Counted from the first letter of the stretch, positions 10,350-23,659 are shown. The stretch: 64,000 bases of DNA from Apostichopus japonicus (GCF_037975245.1 NC_092576.1:2351501-2415500), one strand, 5' to 3'. Translations and numbers: made by a program. Notes: a model not told the origin generated them from the letters alone.

Positions 10350-12790
10350 TTAATCTTTCAAATAATATACCTTTTCTATTGCGCAAACGCTTAATAAAAC
10401 AGATTAAGTGATGTTGTGACATATATAGAAAAGAAAAAGAAAGAAATGACTACTGCAAACACACACAAACTTATCTTGAATATAAAGAAAAGCAGATGTC
10501 AGTTGGAGACCGTTTTGAAATGTGTAGTATAATTATTTTTGTATACTGCTAATATTCACAGAAAAACCCTTTTACTATAGACATTTCTGAGAAACATGTA
10601 AGAAAGTTACAATAAATGAATTTTTCCATGTTATTGTATAGTTTTGCAAGTCTTAATGTATGACACATTTTAGTTATGGAAGGTCGGTGATAAATTTCGA
10701 TGTATTTTTGTCCTGGTTTATTAGTAATATTCTAATGCATGTTACTACATTGGATCAATCCATATGCGTTTCTTGATTGATAAGTATAACACGAATATCT
10801 AACACTGTATCTATTCAGATATTTTTATTATCACAGTTACAGTTCACTATTACAGTAAAACTATATCCAATAATATGTATGAAGGGTTACATTCAATGGA
10901 TAATTTTTTTTTTTTTGAGAAAACAATAATGAATCATAAAACTGTAGTTTTAAATAATTTGGTTCGTTGGTGCACACCATTGCCCTTGATAATGATTGAG
11001 GGAATAATCAAAAGCGAATTAACTCGTCAGGCAAAGAAGAAGTTAACAGTACTATGCAAGTATCGTTAAACACTACTAATGTGTATATGACATAAATTTA
11101 CAATCATTCTTATGAAAGAGTTGAAAATCTCGGATACTCTCTGTGCCATTGTCAGTTAACTCCCTTCTTATCTATTGATAACTTTGTATTTCTGAATATC
11201 TTCTCTCTGTATACTAATTCTTGCTGTAATGTTACATCGAATTTCAACATTCAGCATAATTGTTATCTTCATACTTGATAACATTGTTACAGTAATAATA
11301 CGTTAATGTTTAGAACCTAAAAAGAATGCAAGTTAAATTACTTGAGACATGTCAACGCCGAATGATGTTACATGTTATATATGAACGTTATGTTGTTCAC
11401 ATGAAGTTAAAAGTCCATTTTATATTTACAAATGAACAACAAATTAACATTAACAAGTTGGTCTGGACAAAGGAACGGACGTAGTGAATGACGACAAATG
11501 TGTCTTTATACGATTTCTACTTTTTAAAATTGAATTTTGTGTTGATTGAAAAAAAAGCTATCGAACTATCTACCTCACGGGATTACTGTGGAGTGGTCCG
11601 CCATTTAACACACCAAGCATAATTCATAAACTCGATGAATGTTCATGAGAAAATTACTTACCTAAGAAGAAAGTTGTTCACCGTGTCAGATAGAAATGTA
11701 ATTATCAAAATGCATTATTGAAATCACGGCAGTCTTCTCCGTTTACTTGAAGAAATAGCAATACAGTACGGCCGGTATTCAGTGAACACTCCTGATTCAA
11801 ATTGGCGACTGTCTGAATACCAAACGGCTCAGTCATACTTACTGGTTATTGGTTGAGCTCGTTGTTCATATTTACATATTCGTCAAGTTGTTCAACTTAT
11901 TTTTATCAGATTTAAAATTTAAACTTAACCCTTCCAACCGGTTGTATCTCGCTCTAATAAACATCATTCTCATTTTCTTTAAAGCAGTACATATTTTAGA
12001 CAAAATTAAATTATACTTCATATTTGTTGGAAAAATACCAACCAAAACTGATTTATGTGAAGAAGCTATGTGTACAATTGCCATAAGCCTCCAGCAGCCA
12101 TGTTGTTTATCAGCTCCATGCGAGACCGTAATCTATGATGGCATGAAGAAGGTCTGAATCGAAAATGTAGTCAAATAATTTTTTGTTTCATTTCATCATT
12201 TTATTTGAACGTGTTTTCATAAGAAACCACCGAATCTGTCTCAATTATTGTTACAAGAACTCGGTTTGTAAATTTCAATGCACACGAATGAAGAAGTAAT
12301 AACGATATATAAATAGCCTATATTAAAGCCGTCTATATTTCGTTCCCATGCTACAGAATCCTTTAAACGAGGCCATATAACCAATTGGCAAGAACGTTGA
12401 CGTTTGTTTTTTTATTGTAAAGGTTAATAAAAAAGATTTTATCTGATACGCCGGTGACTCTGCTTGTTTTTGTCAGTTTTTATAGGCAGGTATCGTGTTA
12501 GTTCAAACACACAATCAAAGACAAATTCCATCAAAACTGAAACTGTAAAACACAGAATAAACATATTGATAAGGTATAGGGGCAATCGTGATAAATAATA
12601 ATATGCTGTGTGGGTATGGACTATGTCTGGCATCTACATATTTTTTTATGGTTCACTTATGACTTTTGCATCAGCAGGCAGTGCATACATTATGGTGGTG
12701 CAAACATACGAGGTATATTAGGTGATAAAATCCATGGTGGTTTATCAACCGCCAGGGTAATACCTCAATAAGTTAGCAACCCGCAACCAT
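10350..12790 (-). repeat. copy A of a large duplicated non-coding block
   Basis: Aligns collinearly with 18720-20960. Shared landmarks include TTTCTATTGCG near the left end, AAAAGAAAAAGAAAGAAATG, the region around AGAAAGTTGTTCACCGTGTC, and the right-end strings TTATGGTGGTGC and GGGTATATTAGGTGAT-like sequence. Relative to copy B it carries about 0.7 kb extra between roughly 11925 and 12648. No protein-coding frame is conserved between the copies. On the minus strand a consensus donor CTTAG|GTAAGT at 11662/11661 is conserved. It may be an ancient segmental duplication or a long non-autonomous element. Confidence 0.7.
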
Positions 12791-12799
12791 TTTTTTTCT

Positions 12800-13820
12800 T
12801 TTTATTTCGATGTATAAATACGATATTTACAGTTTCTGCGGACTTTATGATTTAAATAGCTTTATTATCCGCAAATGTAAATAATAGTTGTGTAGAATTA
12901 TTCATTTACCACTTTGTATACAACAAACCAACCGTTCAGATATTTCAATATGATAGTTAAGCTGTTTAATAAACATGACAAGCCTACATACAATGTCGGG
13001 CTAACTCAATGTGAAGAGTATGTATTAGGCTTACACCTGTAACCTTCGTCAGGGGAATGAACGTGGTTATAAAGTTTGAAGGTACTGGACTGTTCTGTAT
13101 GTTATTTCACATTCAAAAGGCCACGGAATATGCACTCTTCCAATGGATGTGATATATATTTTACGATGGTGGGGCATGCTAGGGTGACAAGCTGTCCATC
13201 GTACGTACATGCATCACACCATAATGAGAGTAGTGCACGTCGGCCTGAGAGGTTAATCATTGTCGGAAAACAGCCCCCAAGTGACCTACTGTATTGATTT
13301 TTTTTTTCATTTTCTGAATCATCACCATTCTTATTGATGCTTGGATGTTGAATAGGATGAAAAAAACTACGGATAGTCTAAAAATCTGGAGGATTGAATG
13401 TGATATTCTGTATTTTACTGTACTTTAGAAAATCCTGGGTGAAACAAAAGGATTCCGCAGCGACAGTTGGCAGATAGGTTGGGAGCACTATGATAAACCT
13501 TGAGCTCTTCTAGCTCAAAATCTAAACGGTCAAGGTGGCAAACTTGAATGTTTTATGATAGCCCAAAGTAAAAGGTATCATATGCTGGGTAGGATATGTC
13601 AGTTGAAAACTTTCATATATGCTATATCGGCCTTAAAAATGTGACGGATTTAGTGTGTAAGTCAATGGGGGCAATTAATTGTGATGCCACACCTATATAA
13701 ACTTCAATTCAAAGAGGACGCAGGAACTATTCGTAAGAAATACTGAACATGTCTGTGTATTGATCTGCAACTGAACACAAATAAGACAGATTACTCAGAT
13801 AAATGTAGAAGAAAAAGGGG
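12800..13820. other. intergenic, no gene seen
   Basis: No supported gene. The open frame at 13076-13297 has no recognisable domain. Confidence 0.45.
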
Positions 13821-13829
13821 TAACTCTAC

Positions 13830-14432
13830 TAGTTAGTTTAGTAGAAAAAAGGATCAGGAGGGACACGTAAGTCCCCATCAAGGACCCTATAGAGAGAGAT
13901 AAAAAACTGAAGACACAAACACTCAGACCCGATTACAATCTAAAAGTACTTGTCCAAAGCATTCTTAAACCCATTGACACTACTTGCAAGTACAACTTTC
14001 TCAGGCAAACTATTCCACTCATTCACAACCCTATTAGAAAAAAAAAGTTATGCCGAATATTAATCCTATTATGTGACTTTTGGAGTTTAAGACAATGACC
14101 TCTGGTACAGCGACTGTTAGCAAACATGAAAAAGTCGGTAAAGGATAAATTGTCGAAACCATACACAATCTTGAAAACCTGGATCAAGTCCCCACGTAAC
14201 CTCCTAAGCTCCAGTGTGGTAAGATTCAACAGTTATAATAAGGAACACTCTTTAAGGAACTAATCATCCTAGTAGCCCTCCTCTGGACCTTTTCAAGTAC
14301 TTCCTTATCCTTAGCAAAATATGGGTTCCAAGCCTGCACAGCATACTCCAGATGAGGCCTAACCAACTGCTTATAAAGCCTAACTACGATGTTCTCTTTC
14401 AGAAAACTGTCACGAACAGTGTAATCAAACTG
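13830..14432 (-). mobile_element. 3' fragment of a non-LTR retrotransposon (end of ORF2 and 3' UTR)
   Basis: Minus-strand translation shows the typical C-terminal tail of LINE reverse transcriptase proteins. RPHLEYAVQAW (codons at about 14328-14360) is followed by a KVQRRATR-type string, then RRLRGDLIQVFKIVYG, then NRVVNEWNSLPEKVV-like sequence. Several frameshifts and stops break it. These motifs are common in the CR1/Jockey group; the clade is inferred. The 5' part is missing, as is usual for 5'-truncated insertions. A second diverged copy lies at about 43985-44265. Confidence 0.75.
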
Positions 14433-14439
14433 TTAGGTA

Positions 14440-15395
14440 CTGGCAACAAAAACACATGTACATTATTAGGTTTCATGATAACCGTGAGTAAAGGGATGAG
14501 AATGGAGGTTCTTCACACAGACTCATAAAATCAACCCGTTCCACCTTTTCCAATAACATAATAATAAACAAGCGGCCGTTTTCAGATGAATCTGGTTTAG
14601 AGAATAACAATAATGCACGAATCAACTAACTTAGATCTCTTCTCTAATTTTAATTTAATCTTGTAGAACAAGGAGTAGAGGACATAGCACATGGTAGATC
14701 TTGGCAATAGGCATATCACATAATTTATATTACAGTATAATAGGAAGCAATAAAGAAGGGATGAAAATGCCAATTCGAACAGATTAAGGGTAAAATATTC
14801 TCTGCATCATTTTGGACTTGAAATAAAATTTAAAATAAAAAACAAGGAAAGTCAAAATAGATTAGTTAGCACACTTGTAAATATATATCTTGTATACCAC
14901 TTTACCAGGGAAGTTTCTGTTCAATTCAAATATTTATGATAAAGAGCCCGTTTACAATCAATTATAACGTTACAAGTATGTGTCAATAATATAAAGAAAC
15001 TGCGAGATCACAAAGGAGGGAACTTAGCCGCGGTAATAATTTGAAATTGTTGGTAAAATCGGTTACAAATGCGATTCTGCGAAGCTTCTGTTGGCGTATG
15101 TTATAAATTTAGCGCTAACGCAAGACAAATGTCAAAGTTCAAATTTAGTCGGATCATACCATTTTGCACTAGGAAGGCATTTTGCCTACCAATTGTTCAA
15201 ATCGCCGAACAAAGTATAACATATACATATATATTTTTTTAGATAGTAAATATTTCATATTTTTAATCATTGCGGTACAAAAGTTGTTTACACCCCTCAT
15301 AAGTTGGCTAATTTAGCATTTTCAATATATTACGATACGGTTACTGCTTACGAACTTACATTATAATATCTTCGATAATTACGCCTAAAATAAAA
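14440..15395. other. intergenic, no gene seen
   Basis: AT-rich sequence; nothing supported. Confidence 0.45.
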
Positions 15396-15400
15396 GCCGT

Positions 15401-15895
15401 CAACATAGTCCAAACCCAGTTGGGCCAGTGTGAAACCTAGTTCAACCCCAACAGGGCAAGTTCACCAGTAAACATAGTTCAAACCCAGTTGGGTTTGTGC
15501 AAACCAGTGAAACCTAGTTAAACCCCAGCTGGGTCAGTTCACCAGCCAATAGTCCAGACCCATTTGGGCCAGTGCAAAACCAATGAAACATAGTTCAACC
15601 CCAACAGGGCAAGTTCACCAGTCAACATAGTTCAAACCCAGTTGGGCTAGTGCAAAAAACCAGTGAAATCTAGTTGAAACCCAACTGGATCAGTTCAAAC
15701 ATAGTTCAAATTCAGTCGGGCCTGAACAAACCCAGTTGAACATTGTGTAAACCCAGTTGAACCTAGATCATGCACAGCATAGTCCAGTTGGAACCCAGTA
15801 AGACCCGGTTAAACACAGTTAAAATCCAGTTAACACAGTTAAAAACCAGTTAAACATAGTAGGCCCTAGTAGAACCAAGTTGATTTGGTAACTGG
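15401..15895. repeat. degenerate tandem repeat rich in ACCCAGTTGGG
   Basis: Four longer units start at about 15401, 15471, 15546 and 15623 (spacing 70-77 bp). Each contains AACATAGTTCAAACCCAGTT followed by a GGGCCAGTG-like string and a second half with CCAACAGGGCAAGTTCACC. They decay rightward into short copies of CCCAGTTGAAC and CCAGTTAAACA. The array stops just before the candidate exon at 15918. Confidence 0.8.
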
Positions 15896-15917
15896 GTTCT
15901 ACTGGGATTTATACCAG

Positions 15918-16084
15918 GGGAGAGTGAAGGCGATGATCATGCCAATATTGAACCGAACCTTGAGGGTGGACCTGAGGTGTTAGAACCGTATCAGTTCGAG
16001 CCTGTTAAACGAGCCGAAATTGAAGCTCCACAACGTATCGAAGAAGAAACCCGTTCGGAACTATTTCAAGGAACATACAACGTG
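15918..16084 (+). pseudogene. exon relic: acidic N-terminal part of a P2X7-like (P2XR_C) gene
   Basis: Open frame flanked by acceptor-like ATACCAG and donor-like GTG|GTAAGA at 16084/16085. It encodes an acidic peptide that includes EPYQFEPVKRAE and EEETRSELFQ. In the multicopy invertebrate family whose C-terminus resembles the intracellular domain of P2X purinoceptor 7, an xPYxFEP string commonly precedes a Cys-rich zinc-binding segment; this comes from memory of the family. It lies 0.47 kb before the second exon relic on the same strand. The Cys-rich middle exon is not visible, so the gene looks broken. Confidence 0.45.
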
Positions 16085-16555
16085 GTAAGAATTTATTAAC
16101 GAAGCATTTAAAATCAAAATCCAGTCCATGTTGTGCATGTGTTGTTGGAATTCGCGGAACACCCTAAACCGTATTGTGCGTTGTGTTACGGTGACTTACA
16201 ACCCATATGTACAGTGTGTTGGCTATGTATTTATACATGTACAGTATGGTGCTTAGTACTACTATATAGTAGTAGGGTTGGTTGCATGCTGAAAGTTTGG
16301 CTCGGGGATGTAAGTTGCATTATGCAGCCATGCTAGGTAGGCATATGTGTTATTTCATACTCACTATTACTAGGCTAGTACTTTGGCCTGGAGTTTTGCA
16401 AATCAATTGTCTGAAACAAAAGAATGTTTCATGAAACATGGAAGGTGTAAATTCACAACAAATGTAACCATGACGGTACATTGTATCCCTGCTTGTTATT
16501 GTGGACATCATGGGCCAACATTAATACATTTTGAACTTTCATAATTTTTTTTCAG

Positions 16556-16739
16556 GCAGTACAGATACATGGCCTACGGTCAACAGGTTCAATGGTACTG
16601 GGGGTTCCTAGCAAGACACGTCATGGTTGTGCTACCATCATGTGCAGTCCAAAGGATCAGAAGTGAGTTTCCAGCCAATGGTCATTATACTGGATTCAAG
16701 TTGCCAGGAGAAACTCATTGTATAGGAGGCATTGGTTGA
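16556..16739 (+). pseudogene. exon relic: C-terminal P2X7-like (P2XR_C) domain
   Basis: A pyrimidine-rich tract ending TTTTTTTTCAG precedes an open frame reading YRYMAYGQQVQWYWGFLA, then RHVMVVLPSCAVQRIRSEFP, then GHYTGFK. This matches the family pattern of RY.AYRQFV.W..G.LG followed by R.V.PSC.V..IR..FP...YTGF. The frame ends at TGA at 16737-16739. The exon phases do not join directly to 16084, so a middle exon is missing. This is probably a decayed copy of a multicopy gene that may itself be spread by transposons. Confidence 0.6.
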
Positions 16740-16744
16740 GAAAT

Positions 16745-18715
16745 CCTTCCAGAAACAACTTTTCTATTCTACGATTGTGTTGGATTATCAATCCGTCAGG
16801 GTTCCCTCAGTGTTGATATATTGAAATTCAAAACTTTTAGTTAAGGATGAAATGGTTATTTTCCAGACCCAACATCAACAATGAAAGAAAAGGCATGTTT
16901 TGAAGCATTGGCAGAAGTATTGGCGTGACCGTGATGTCATATAATATGTGCATAAGGGAACGGCATTGACCTTTTTAGGAGCATTTACCTCCCAGACATG
17001 TTTGCTCGTACCTTTAATCTGGAAGCCAAAATATCCATATCACCAATGATATTTGGCAGAAAGTCATAATAAAGACCAATGGGGGCAGCAGAACTCTTGA
17101 ATATTAAGACTTAGTTTCTTCAGCAGCAGGTGGTTTGTTTAACAATCTATCTTCAGAAACTTAGCAGTATACCCTGTTAATGGTCTTCGATTGTAAAAAT
17201 GCGTGTGATGATGTGTTTCACGTTGCGCGTCAGTGTTGTACGTGTCGTCGTGCGTGGGTAACATTGTTCCATGTGATTTGCGTTGTGCAGTGTTTCTTGG
17301 TTGAAATTACCGTTTATTCTATTTGCTTCTGGTTTATTATAATTAATTTGTCACAACAACGATTGATAGCGATGGACATGCATCTGTTTTGTAGGCTTAA
17401 AGCCAACAATTTCATGTAAGTCGTTTTTCTTTAAACCTCCTTTGATGTCACAAATTACATTAGTGTAATTTAAGAATGATAATGTCTATGGAAAGTACAG
17501 TTTAACTTTTATGTCATATAATACAATGATTGTTGTTAATGTTGGTTTAGTCACAGGCTTGTTCAGATTGTCCAGAATGACTGTCAAGAACTGATATTGA
17601 ATAAACTTTGTTTAATGATTTAAGATTTGAACTACGTTGTGTGAATTTTTGGCTCTGTGACTGTTTAAATTAAACCGCTGTGAGATTTAAACACCCTTTG
17701 GAATATAACTTTTTATCTACCAGGCTATTTTGACCAATCACCCCACTCCCTCCCCAACCAAAAAAAAAGGGGGTTTTCCTTTAATACGAATAAGAAGTTA
17801 TTGCCATAACTAACTGACCCAGCATATTCCAGAAATAAATTGGGGCACTGAGATTTTTCACAAGAAGATGTAACCCATCACTTCTGAAGCTAATCTCATA
17901 GCTTATTACTATACAATAGGGCAATGAAGGGGTGCCAATTTAAATGATACAGCAAAATCTCTTCGTCTATTGCGACTTCAGTGTAGTAACGCTAATACTA
18001 GTAGTACTAGTGCTCGGCCGCGCTCCCTCCAAAGGATCGCCACTTGCCCCATTGGAGGTTTCCTGTTCCCCAATCTGGTCTTCGGTGTTTTTAATGTGGA
18101 ATACTTGACAAATGAACGAGTCGTTTATGTCGACCCGTTAAAGCCCATTTATTTTATTTCATAAAATAAAGGAGGGATCGTAGTATGCTTCCGTGAAGTG
18201 TTCGCTACATAAGGAGCTTTCTAATGGCTAGGCCCAGTGAAATCGGCGCTGGTGTAGTGCACTAACTTGGTCATAATCGCCTTGTTTTTTTTCGTCCTTC
18301 GGCCATGTATGAAGGCTAATTGCATGGGTTATGTTATTTATGCAGCCCCAACAACACAACGGACCGGCACTTCTCTCGGATAGTTTACAACAAACTTGAA
18401 ATTTCTAACGATATAGCGTAATACAGTGGTGGTTCTCTCAGTGTAAATGTGCGTGTATGTGGAACGGTATGATCGTCGCGCATTCGGTACATGCCTGGTC
18501 TTGGCACTTGTGTTCCTAACATGACGTCATCGTTGTCTTGTTTTGAAATCGCATTTTTCAGAGGTCTGTTTTCGGATGCGATTATTAAAACGTTAATTTC
18601 TAATTAGTCCTTGATGTTTTGAAGGTGATGAGGATAGTTTTGAACATAGATTTTCTCATAGATTCAGAGGAAGTTACTCCCGATTAGTTGGATTTTTCAT
18701 GTCATGGCCTCCTTA
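16745..18715. other. intergenic, no gene seen
   Basis: No supported gene. The open frame at 17180-17419 has no recognisable domain. Confidence 0.45.
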
Positions 18716-18719
18716 ATCT

Positions 18720-20960
18720 TTTAATTAATATACCGTTTCTATTGCGAAAACGTTACTAAAATAGAGGAAATTATGTAGTGACATATAGAGAAAAGAAAAA
18801 GAAAGAAATGTCTACTGCAAAAACAAACAAACTCATCTTGAGTATAACGAAAGCAGATGTCAGTAGAGGACCGTTCTTAAATTTGTAGTATAATTTTATT
18901 TGAATACGGTTAAAATTAACAGGAAACCCTTTTAGCTATAGCCATTTCTGAGAAATATGATATAGGAAGGTACAATAAAAATATGTTTACATGTTATTGC
19001 ATACCTTTATAAGTCTTAATTTGTGATACATTTTAGTCATAGAAGGCCGGAGTTGAATTTTATTGTATTTGTGTCCTGCTTTATTAGTAATATTTCTAAT
19101 GCATGTTATTACTTTAGATCAATTCATATGATTTTGTTGTTTGATTCATTAACAGTAAGTATAACACGAATAACTAAAACTGTATCCATTCAGATATTTA
19201 TACTATCACAAATATTATCAAGTATTACAGTTAAACAGTACCAATAACAGGCATTAAGGGTTACGCTAAATGGGTAGATATTTTATTGAAAACAATAATA
19301 AAACATAAAACTGCAGTTTGAAATAATTGCGTATCGCTAGTGCAAACCATTGCTCTTGATATTAATTGACTGAATTATTAAAAACAAATTAACGCCCCAG
19401 GCAAAAAAGGGAGTTAACAGCAGTATCCAACTATTGTTAAAGATTAGTAATGTGTATGTAAGCGAGGCCGGTTACGGTAAATGTAGAGTTCGAAAGGATA
19501 CAAAAATATGTACAACACTGTGAATTATGCGTAACATATATTAAATAAAAAGTACTATGTATAACACTGGAACCGTGCGTAACATATATTTAATCAAAAG
19601 TAATATGTACAACACTGGAACCGTGCGTAAAATATATTAATTAAACGTACTATATAACACCTCGTGGCCAACTCAACCAGCCTTCTCCACAAGCGAGCAA
19701 GGGCTCGCCGACAGCTAACATGCATCAGTGAACATAAAGATTAACTATTGTTACAAAAATAGAGGGCATCATTCCTATATCGTCTTAGCATTTCGGATAT
19801 ACAAATGAGGGATAAAGGTTAAGGGTGAGAGTTAACTTTAAAATTGAATACAGTCGTTTGTTATTTCGTTGTTGGATGTTACATGTATATGACATAAGTT
19901 TACAATCATTCTTACGAAAGATATTAAAATCACGGATACTCTCTGTGTCATTGTTATTTAACTACCTTCCTATCAAATAATTACTTGATTTTTTGAATAT
20001 TTTCTTTCTGTATAGTTATACCTGTTGTGATATTAGATCGCATTTCAACATTAAGCAGTATTATGATCGTTATAATTGATAACATAGCTACAGTAATACT
20101 AATTAATGTTTAGGAAGTAAAAATCTTCAAGTTAAATTACTTGAGACTTACTAAACGCCAAATGATGTTACATGTTATCTGTGGCCGTTATGTTGTTTGT
20201 AGGAAGCTAAAAGCACATTTGAAATTTACAAAGTAACAACAAATTATCATTTACATTTTAGTCTGGACAAGAAACGGACTTCATTAATGACGACATTAGT
20301 GTCTTTATACGATTTCTACATTGTTAAAGAGAATTTCGTGTAGATTGAAAATAGCTATCAGAGTATCAACCGGCTCTAAAGGTAGATTTTTCCACTATGT
20401 CATATTAGCATATAAAGTTGTGACTGCAGTCGATTTTCTTTATATTTGAAATGCTAATAGTACAACGTGTAATGGTTTATAAATTATTGTGGAGAGGTCC
20501 GCCATTTCAAACGGCACGCATGATTCATAAAATTCGAGAAATGTTCATGAAAAAAATGACTTACCTAAGAGGAAAGTGGTTCACCGTGTCAGAAAAAATG
20601 TGATTATCAAAATGCATAATTGAAATCACGGCAATCATCTCCGTTTACTTGAAGAAAATAGCAATACGGTACGGCCGGTATTCAGGGAACACTCCTTAAT
20701 CAAAATGGCCACTGGCTGAATACCAAATGTCTCTGTCGTCTTACTGGTTATTTGTTGAGCTCGATGTTCATATTTACATATTCGTGAAGAAGTTGTTCAA
20801 CTTATTTTTATCAGATTTGAAATTTAGACTTTATTACTTGTTATGGCTCATTTATGACTTTCGCATCAGCGGGCAGTGCTACATTATGGTGGTGCTATCA
20901 TATGGGGTATATTAGGTGATATAAACCACGGTAGTTTATCATCCGCCAGGGTAAAACCTA
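18720..20960 (-). repeat. copy B of the large duplicated non-coding block
   Basis: Collinear with 10350-12790 and in the same orientation. It carries its own insertions: about 0.4 kb between roughly 19458 and 19870, starting near GCGAGGCCGGTTACGG and including the short tandem repeat below, and a smaller one near 20370-20465. On the minus strand the donor-like CCTCTTAG|GTAAGT at 20565/20564 is conserved with copy A. Confidence 0.7.
19495..19662. repeat. three tandem copies of a 55-60-bp unit
   Basis: Each unit contains TATGTACAACACTGGAACCG (or a close variant), then TGCGTAACATATATTAA and an AAAAGTACTA-type end. It lies inside the segment present in copy B but absent from copy A of the large duplication. 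Confidence 0.75.
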
Positions 20961-20964
20961 ATAC

Positions 20965-22015
20965 TAATATAGTAAGAAATGTCACGTACAAACAAAGATA
21001 AGGTGTATTGTTGCCAGGATTGAATAACTTTCAGCCTTTACCCTGCACCCATATAATTATATGCTTCAGTAAATAATGATTAAACCTGATCAGTAGTACG
21101 AAATGTCAACCGAAAAAAAACAAACACGTACTTTACATTGAAGGAAAGCAAATAGTAAAACGTAGCTTATCTGTATTTCAAGATTATAGGTGAAGGGATT
21201 ATGCACTAGTATATATGCAATTTCGGCCCTCCGAAAAAGTGTAGTGATATGTAAGCTTACTGGTTTTTATAGAATTTAGACCATCCAAACTCCAAGAAGT
21301 TGAGAGTAAAAAACCCGATTAATTTTGTTTTCAGGAAGTGGTTTAATTCGCAAGAACATAGCAGAAACCATTGTATGAAGGGCTATGTAACGGGTATAAG
21401 TTCATTAAGTTAGTTGCTAGAAAACATGTCGAAAATAGTAACATATCATGAACTACTTTACGCAACGTAGCATATCATGAACTACTTTACCCAACGTAAC
21501 TTCCTGTCAATTGATCCAAAGGGATGAGGGCCTGCACAACTCCCACCTTGTACACTCCATAACAAAATATAAAATGTAGTTATTAGCAACCTTCGGCTTG
21601 AACGTCCACAGGACGACATCCACTCTTTTTAATTAATACTGGATACGTCCTTGATTTCCTCAGACTTCACAAAGCTATTCTATTCTTTGCAATATCCTAG
21701 ATAATATATCTTCAACCCTTTTCTTACGTCTCTGTACCATACAAATATGTATTGGGTTGATACGGATTGGCATTCAAAATATTGTCGTTGTAATTTACGC
21801 CTTGAACATGATACCGTAAACAGGTTATGTACACTTTAAAACGCTGCTGTTACCTCTCTCGGTGGGAAAATGTGAACAATCAAGTTAATAATTAATTTCT
21901 AGTCACAAGATTATAAGCATTTTTTCATTAGAACTACAAAATTAAATGGGAATTTTGTTGATTCAAATTATTATCCTAAATATGCTACTGACATGTTTAT
22001 ATTTTTGAAGAGCAT
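20965..22015. other. intergenic, no gene seen
   Basis: No gene seen. A short direct repeat of AACGTAGCATATCATGAACT-type sequence lies near 21440-21500. Confidence 0.45.
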
Positions 22016-22019
22016 TTTA

Positions 22020-22365
22020 GAGCATTTTACTCATACTCATACCAATCGGTGGTGTACTTGTGATCATAAGTCATGCTGTTGTTCTCATATTCATACTCAG
22101 GTTTAATTTGACTTGTAGTTATTAAAATGATGTTGTACTCATGATCACATCAATGGATTTTCTACTTCTATTCATTACTCATGTTGTTGTACGCATATTC
22201 ATACCAAGGGTTAAGTTTACTTGTAGTCATTAATCATGTTGTTGTTCTCATATTCATACCAATGTTTAATTTGACTTGTAGTTGTTACAAATGATGTTGT
22301 ACACATATTCTATCAAGGGTTTTCTACTTGACGTCATTATTCATGACGTTGTACTTACACTATAA
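22020..22365. repeat. degenerate tandem repeat, roughly 60-80-bp units
   Basis: Repeated strings of CTCATATTCATACCAA, TTTAATTTGACTTGTAGT and CATGTTGTTGT recur four to five times with substitutions and indels. Confidence 0.7.
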
Positions 22366-22369
22366 GTCT

Positions 22370-23565
22370 GCTACATATACAGTGTAATTTTCACTTCAGT
22401 AGCTTCAACATATCGACAGGTCTACCCTTTAAGCATTGATCTTAGGAACAATACATGAAATAGTACTGTGCGTAAAATTACGGTTCCGAGTGAATCGACA
22501 TCATGCCTAAGATTAAAAAAGGAACAACATTAATATAGGCATGGGACAAGCCTAGTTACTATTTAAGATTTAAGTGTTGGTCTAGTACAGTAGAACTATA
22601 GTAGCATACTCCTAGTTCAAGCTTACTTAACCTAGTCATTATCATGGGCTACATAAACTCGGCTATGTTGGATTAGTATTTCACATCGCGTGGTAAACGA
22701 AACAGAGCATATGGTGTGTAGTCGGACAATAAACATATTGCTTTGGTGGAAGGTACAGGCTATTTGGATTCACCAGAGGTTACACTCTGAAATGTTACAC
22801 AAGACGTCATCAGACGTCATAATGCATTAGAATAATGAGTAAAGTTGCCTTAATTATTTCTGTAAGTCATAGCTCATTTAAGTTCAGCCATTGGGAAGTG
22901 TTAAAACCTTAAAAGCCCTGTAGCTGGATAATGTTGTTTCAAGTTGAGACTTCTAATTTGCTTCAAGTCAATGGTTGTTCAAAATTAGCAGAATTAAATC
23001 CGTGAAAACATTTCTTATTAATTAAGGAGCGGCCAGTCATAAGCTTAGGGTTTCAGAAAGACATTTTGTGCACGGACATGGTGTACAGCAAAGCACATGA
23101 TTGTTCATATCTTAATTAATATTGTTTAAATGAAACTGGGAAGGATTTAAGTTTATCCTAATTAGTAATTACTGAAAGTTTACACTATTTCAAGATAACG
23201 TTTCATTGCTCTCAGTATCATGGTATACACCCATGCTCTCACCATACCTAATTGGTAATTTGTACCTAAGTTTAATTAAAAATAGTTAACAATATCTTAA
23301 ACTTCTGTAAATTCTCAATATGAAAGACCTCGGGGGTTTAACTTGTCACAAACCACTTCACCGTAACTTATTACGATTGAATGTTTAGTGCTTGTTATGA
23401 CAACAAACCTATTTAGTGACATATATTGTCTAAATTGTTCCCAAATATGATGCTGATGGAATGTCATTTGAATTCAAAATTGGTCAAAGTCTTAAAACTT
23501 TATTATTTCTATGATGCATGGCTGTTCTGTTTCACTAATTGTTATAGGATTTGACCGTTCCTGTT
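22370..23565. other. intergenic, no gene seen
   Basis: No gene or clear repeat. Confidence 0.45.
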
Positions 23566-23568
<3 letters not shown>

Positions 23569-23605
<37 letters not shown>

Positions 23606-23655
23606 GCAAATATTTATATAGCGCTTTATGCAAAGGCCTCAAAGCGCTTTTTAAT
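23569..23655. repeat. (AAT)n microsatellite next to an AGCGC hairpin
   Basis: About a dozen AAT/TAA trinucleotides are followed by ATTTATATAGCGCTTTATG and CTCAAAGCGCTTTTTAA. The hairpin (AGCGCTTT / AAAGCGCT) beside a simple repeat resembles tails of dispersed elements common in marine invertebrate genomes. That comparison is from general knowledge. Confidence 0.6.
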
Positions 23656-23659
23656 TGGA

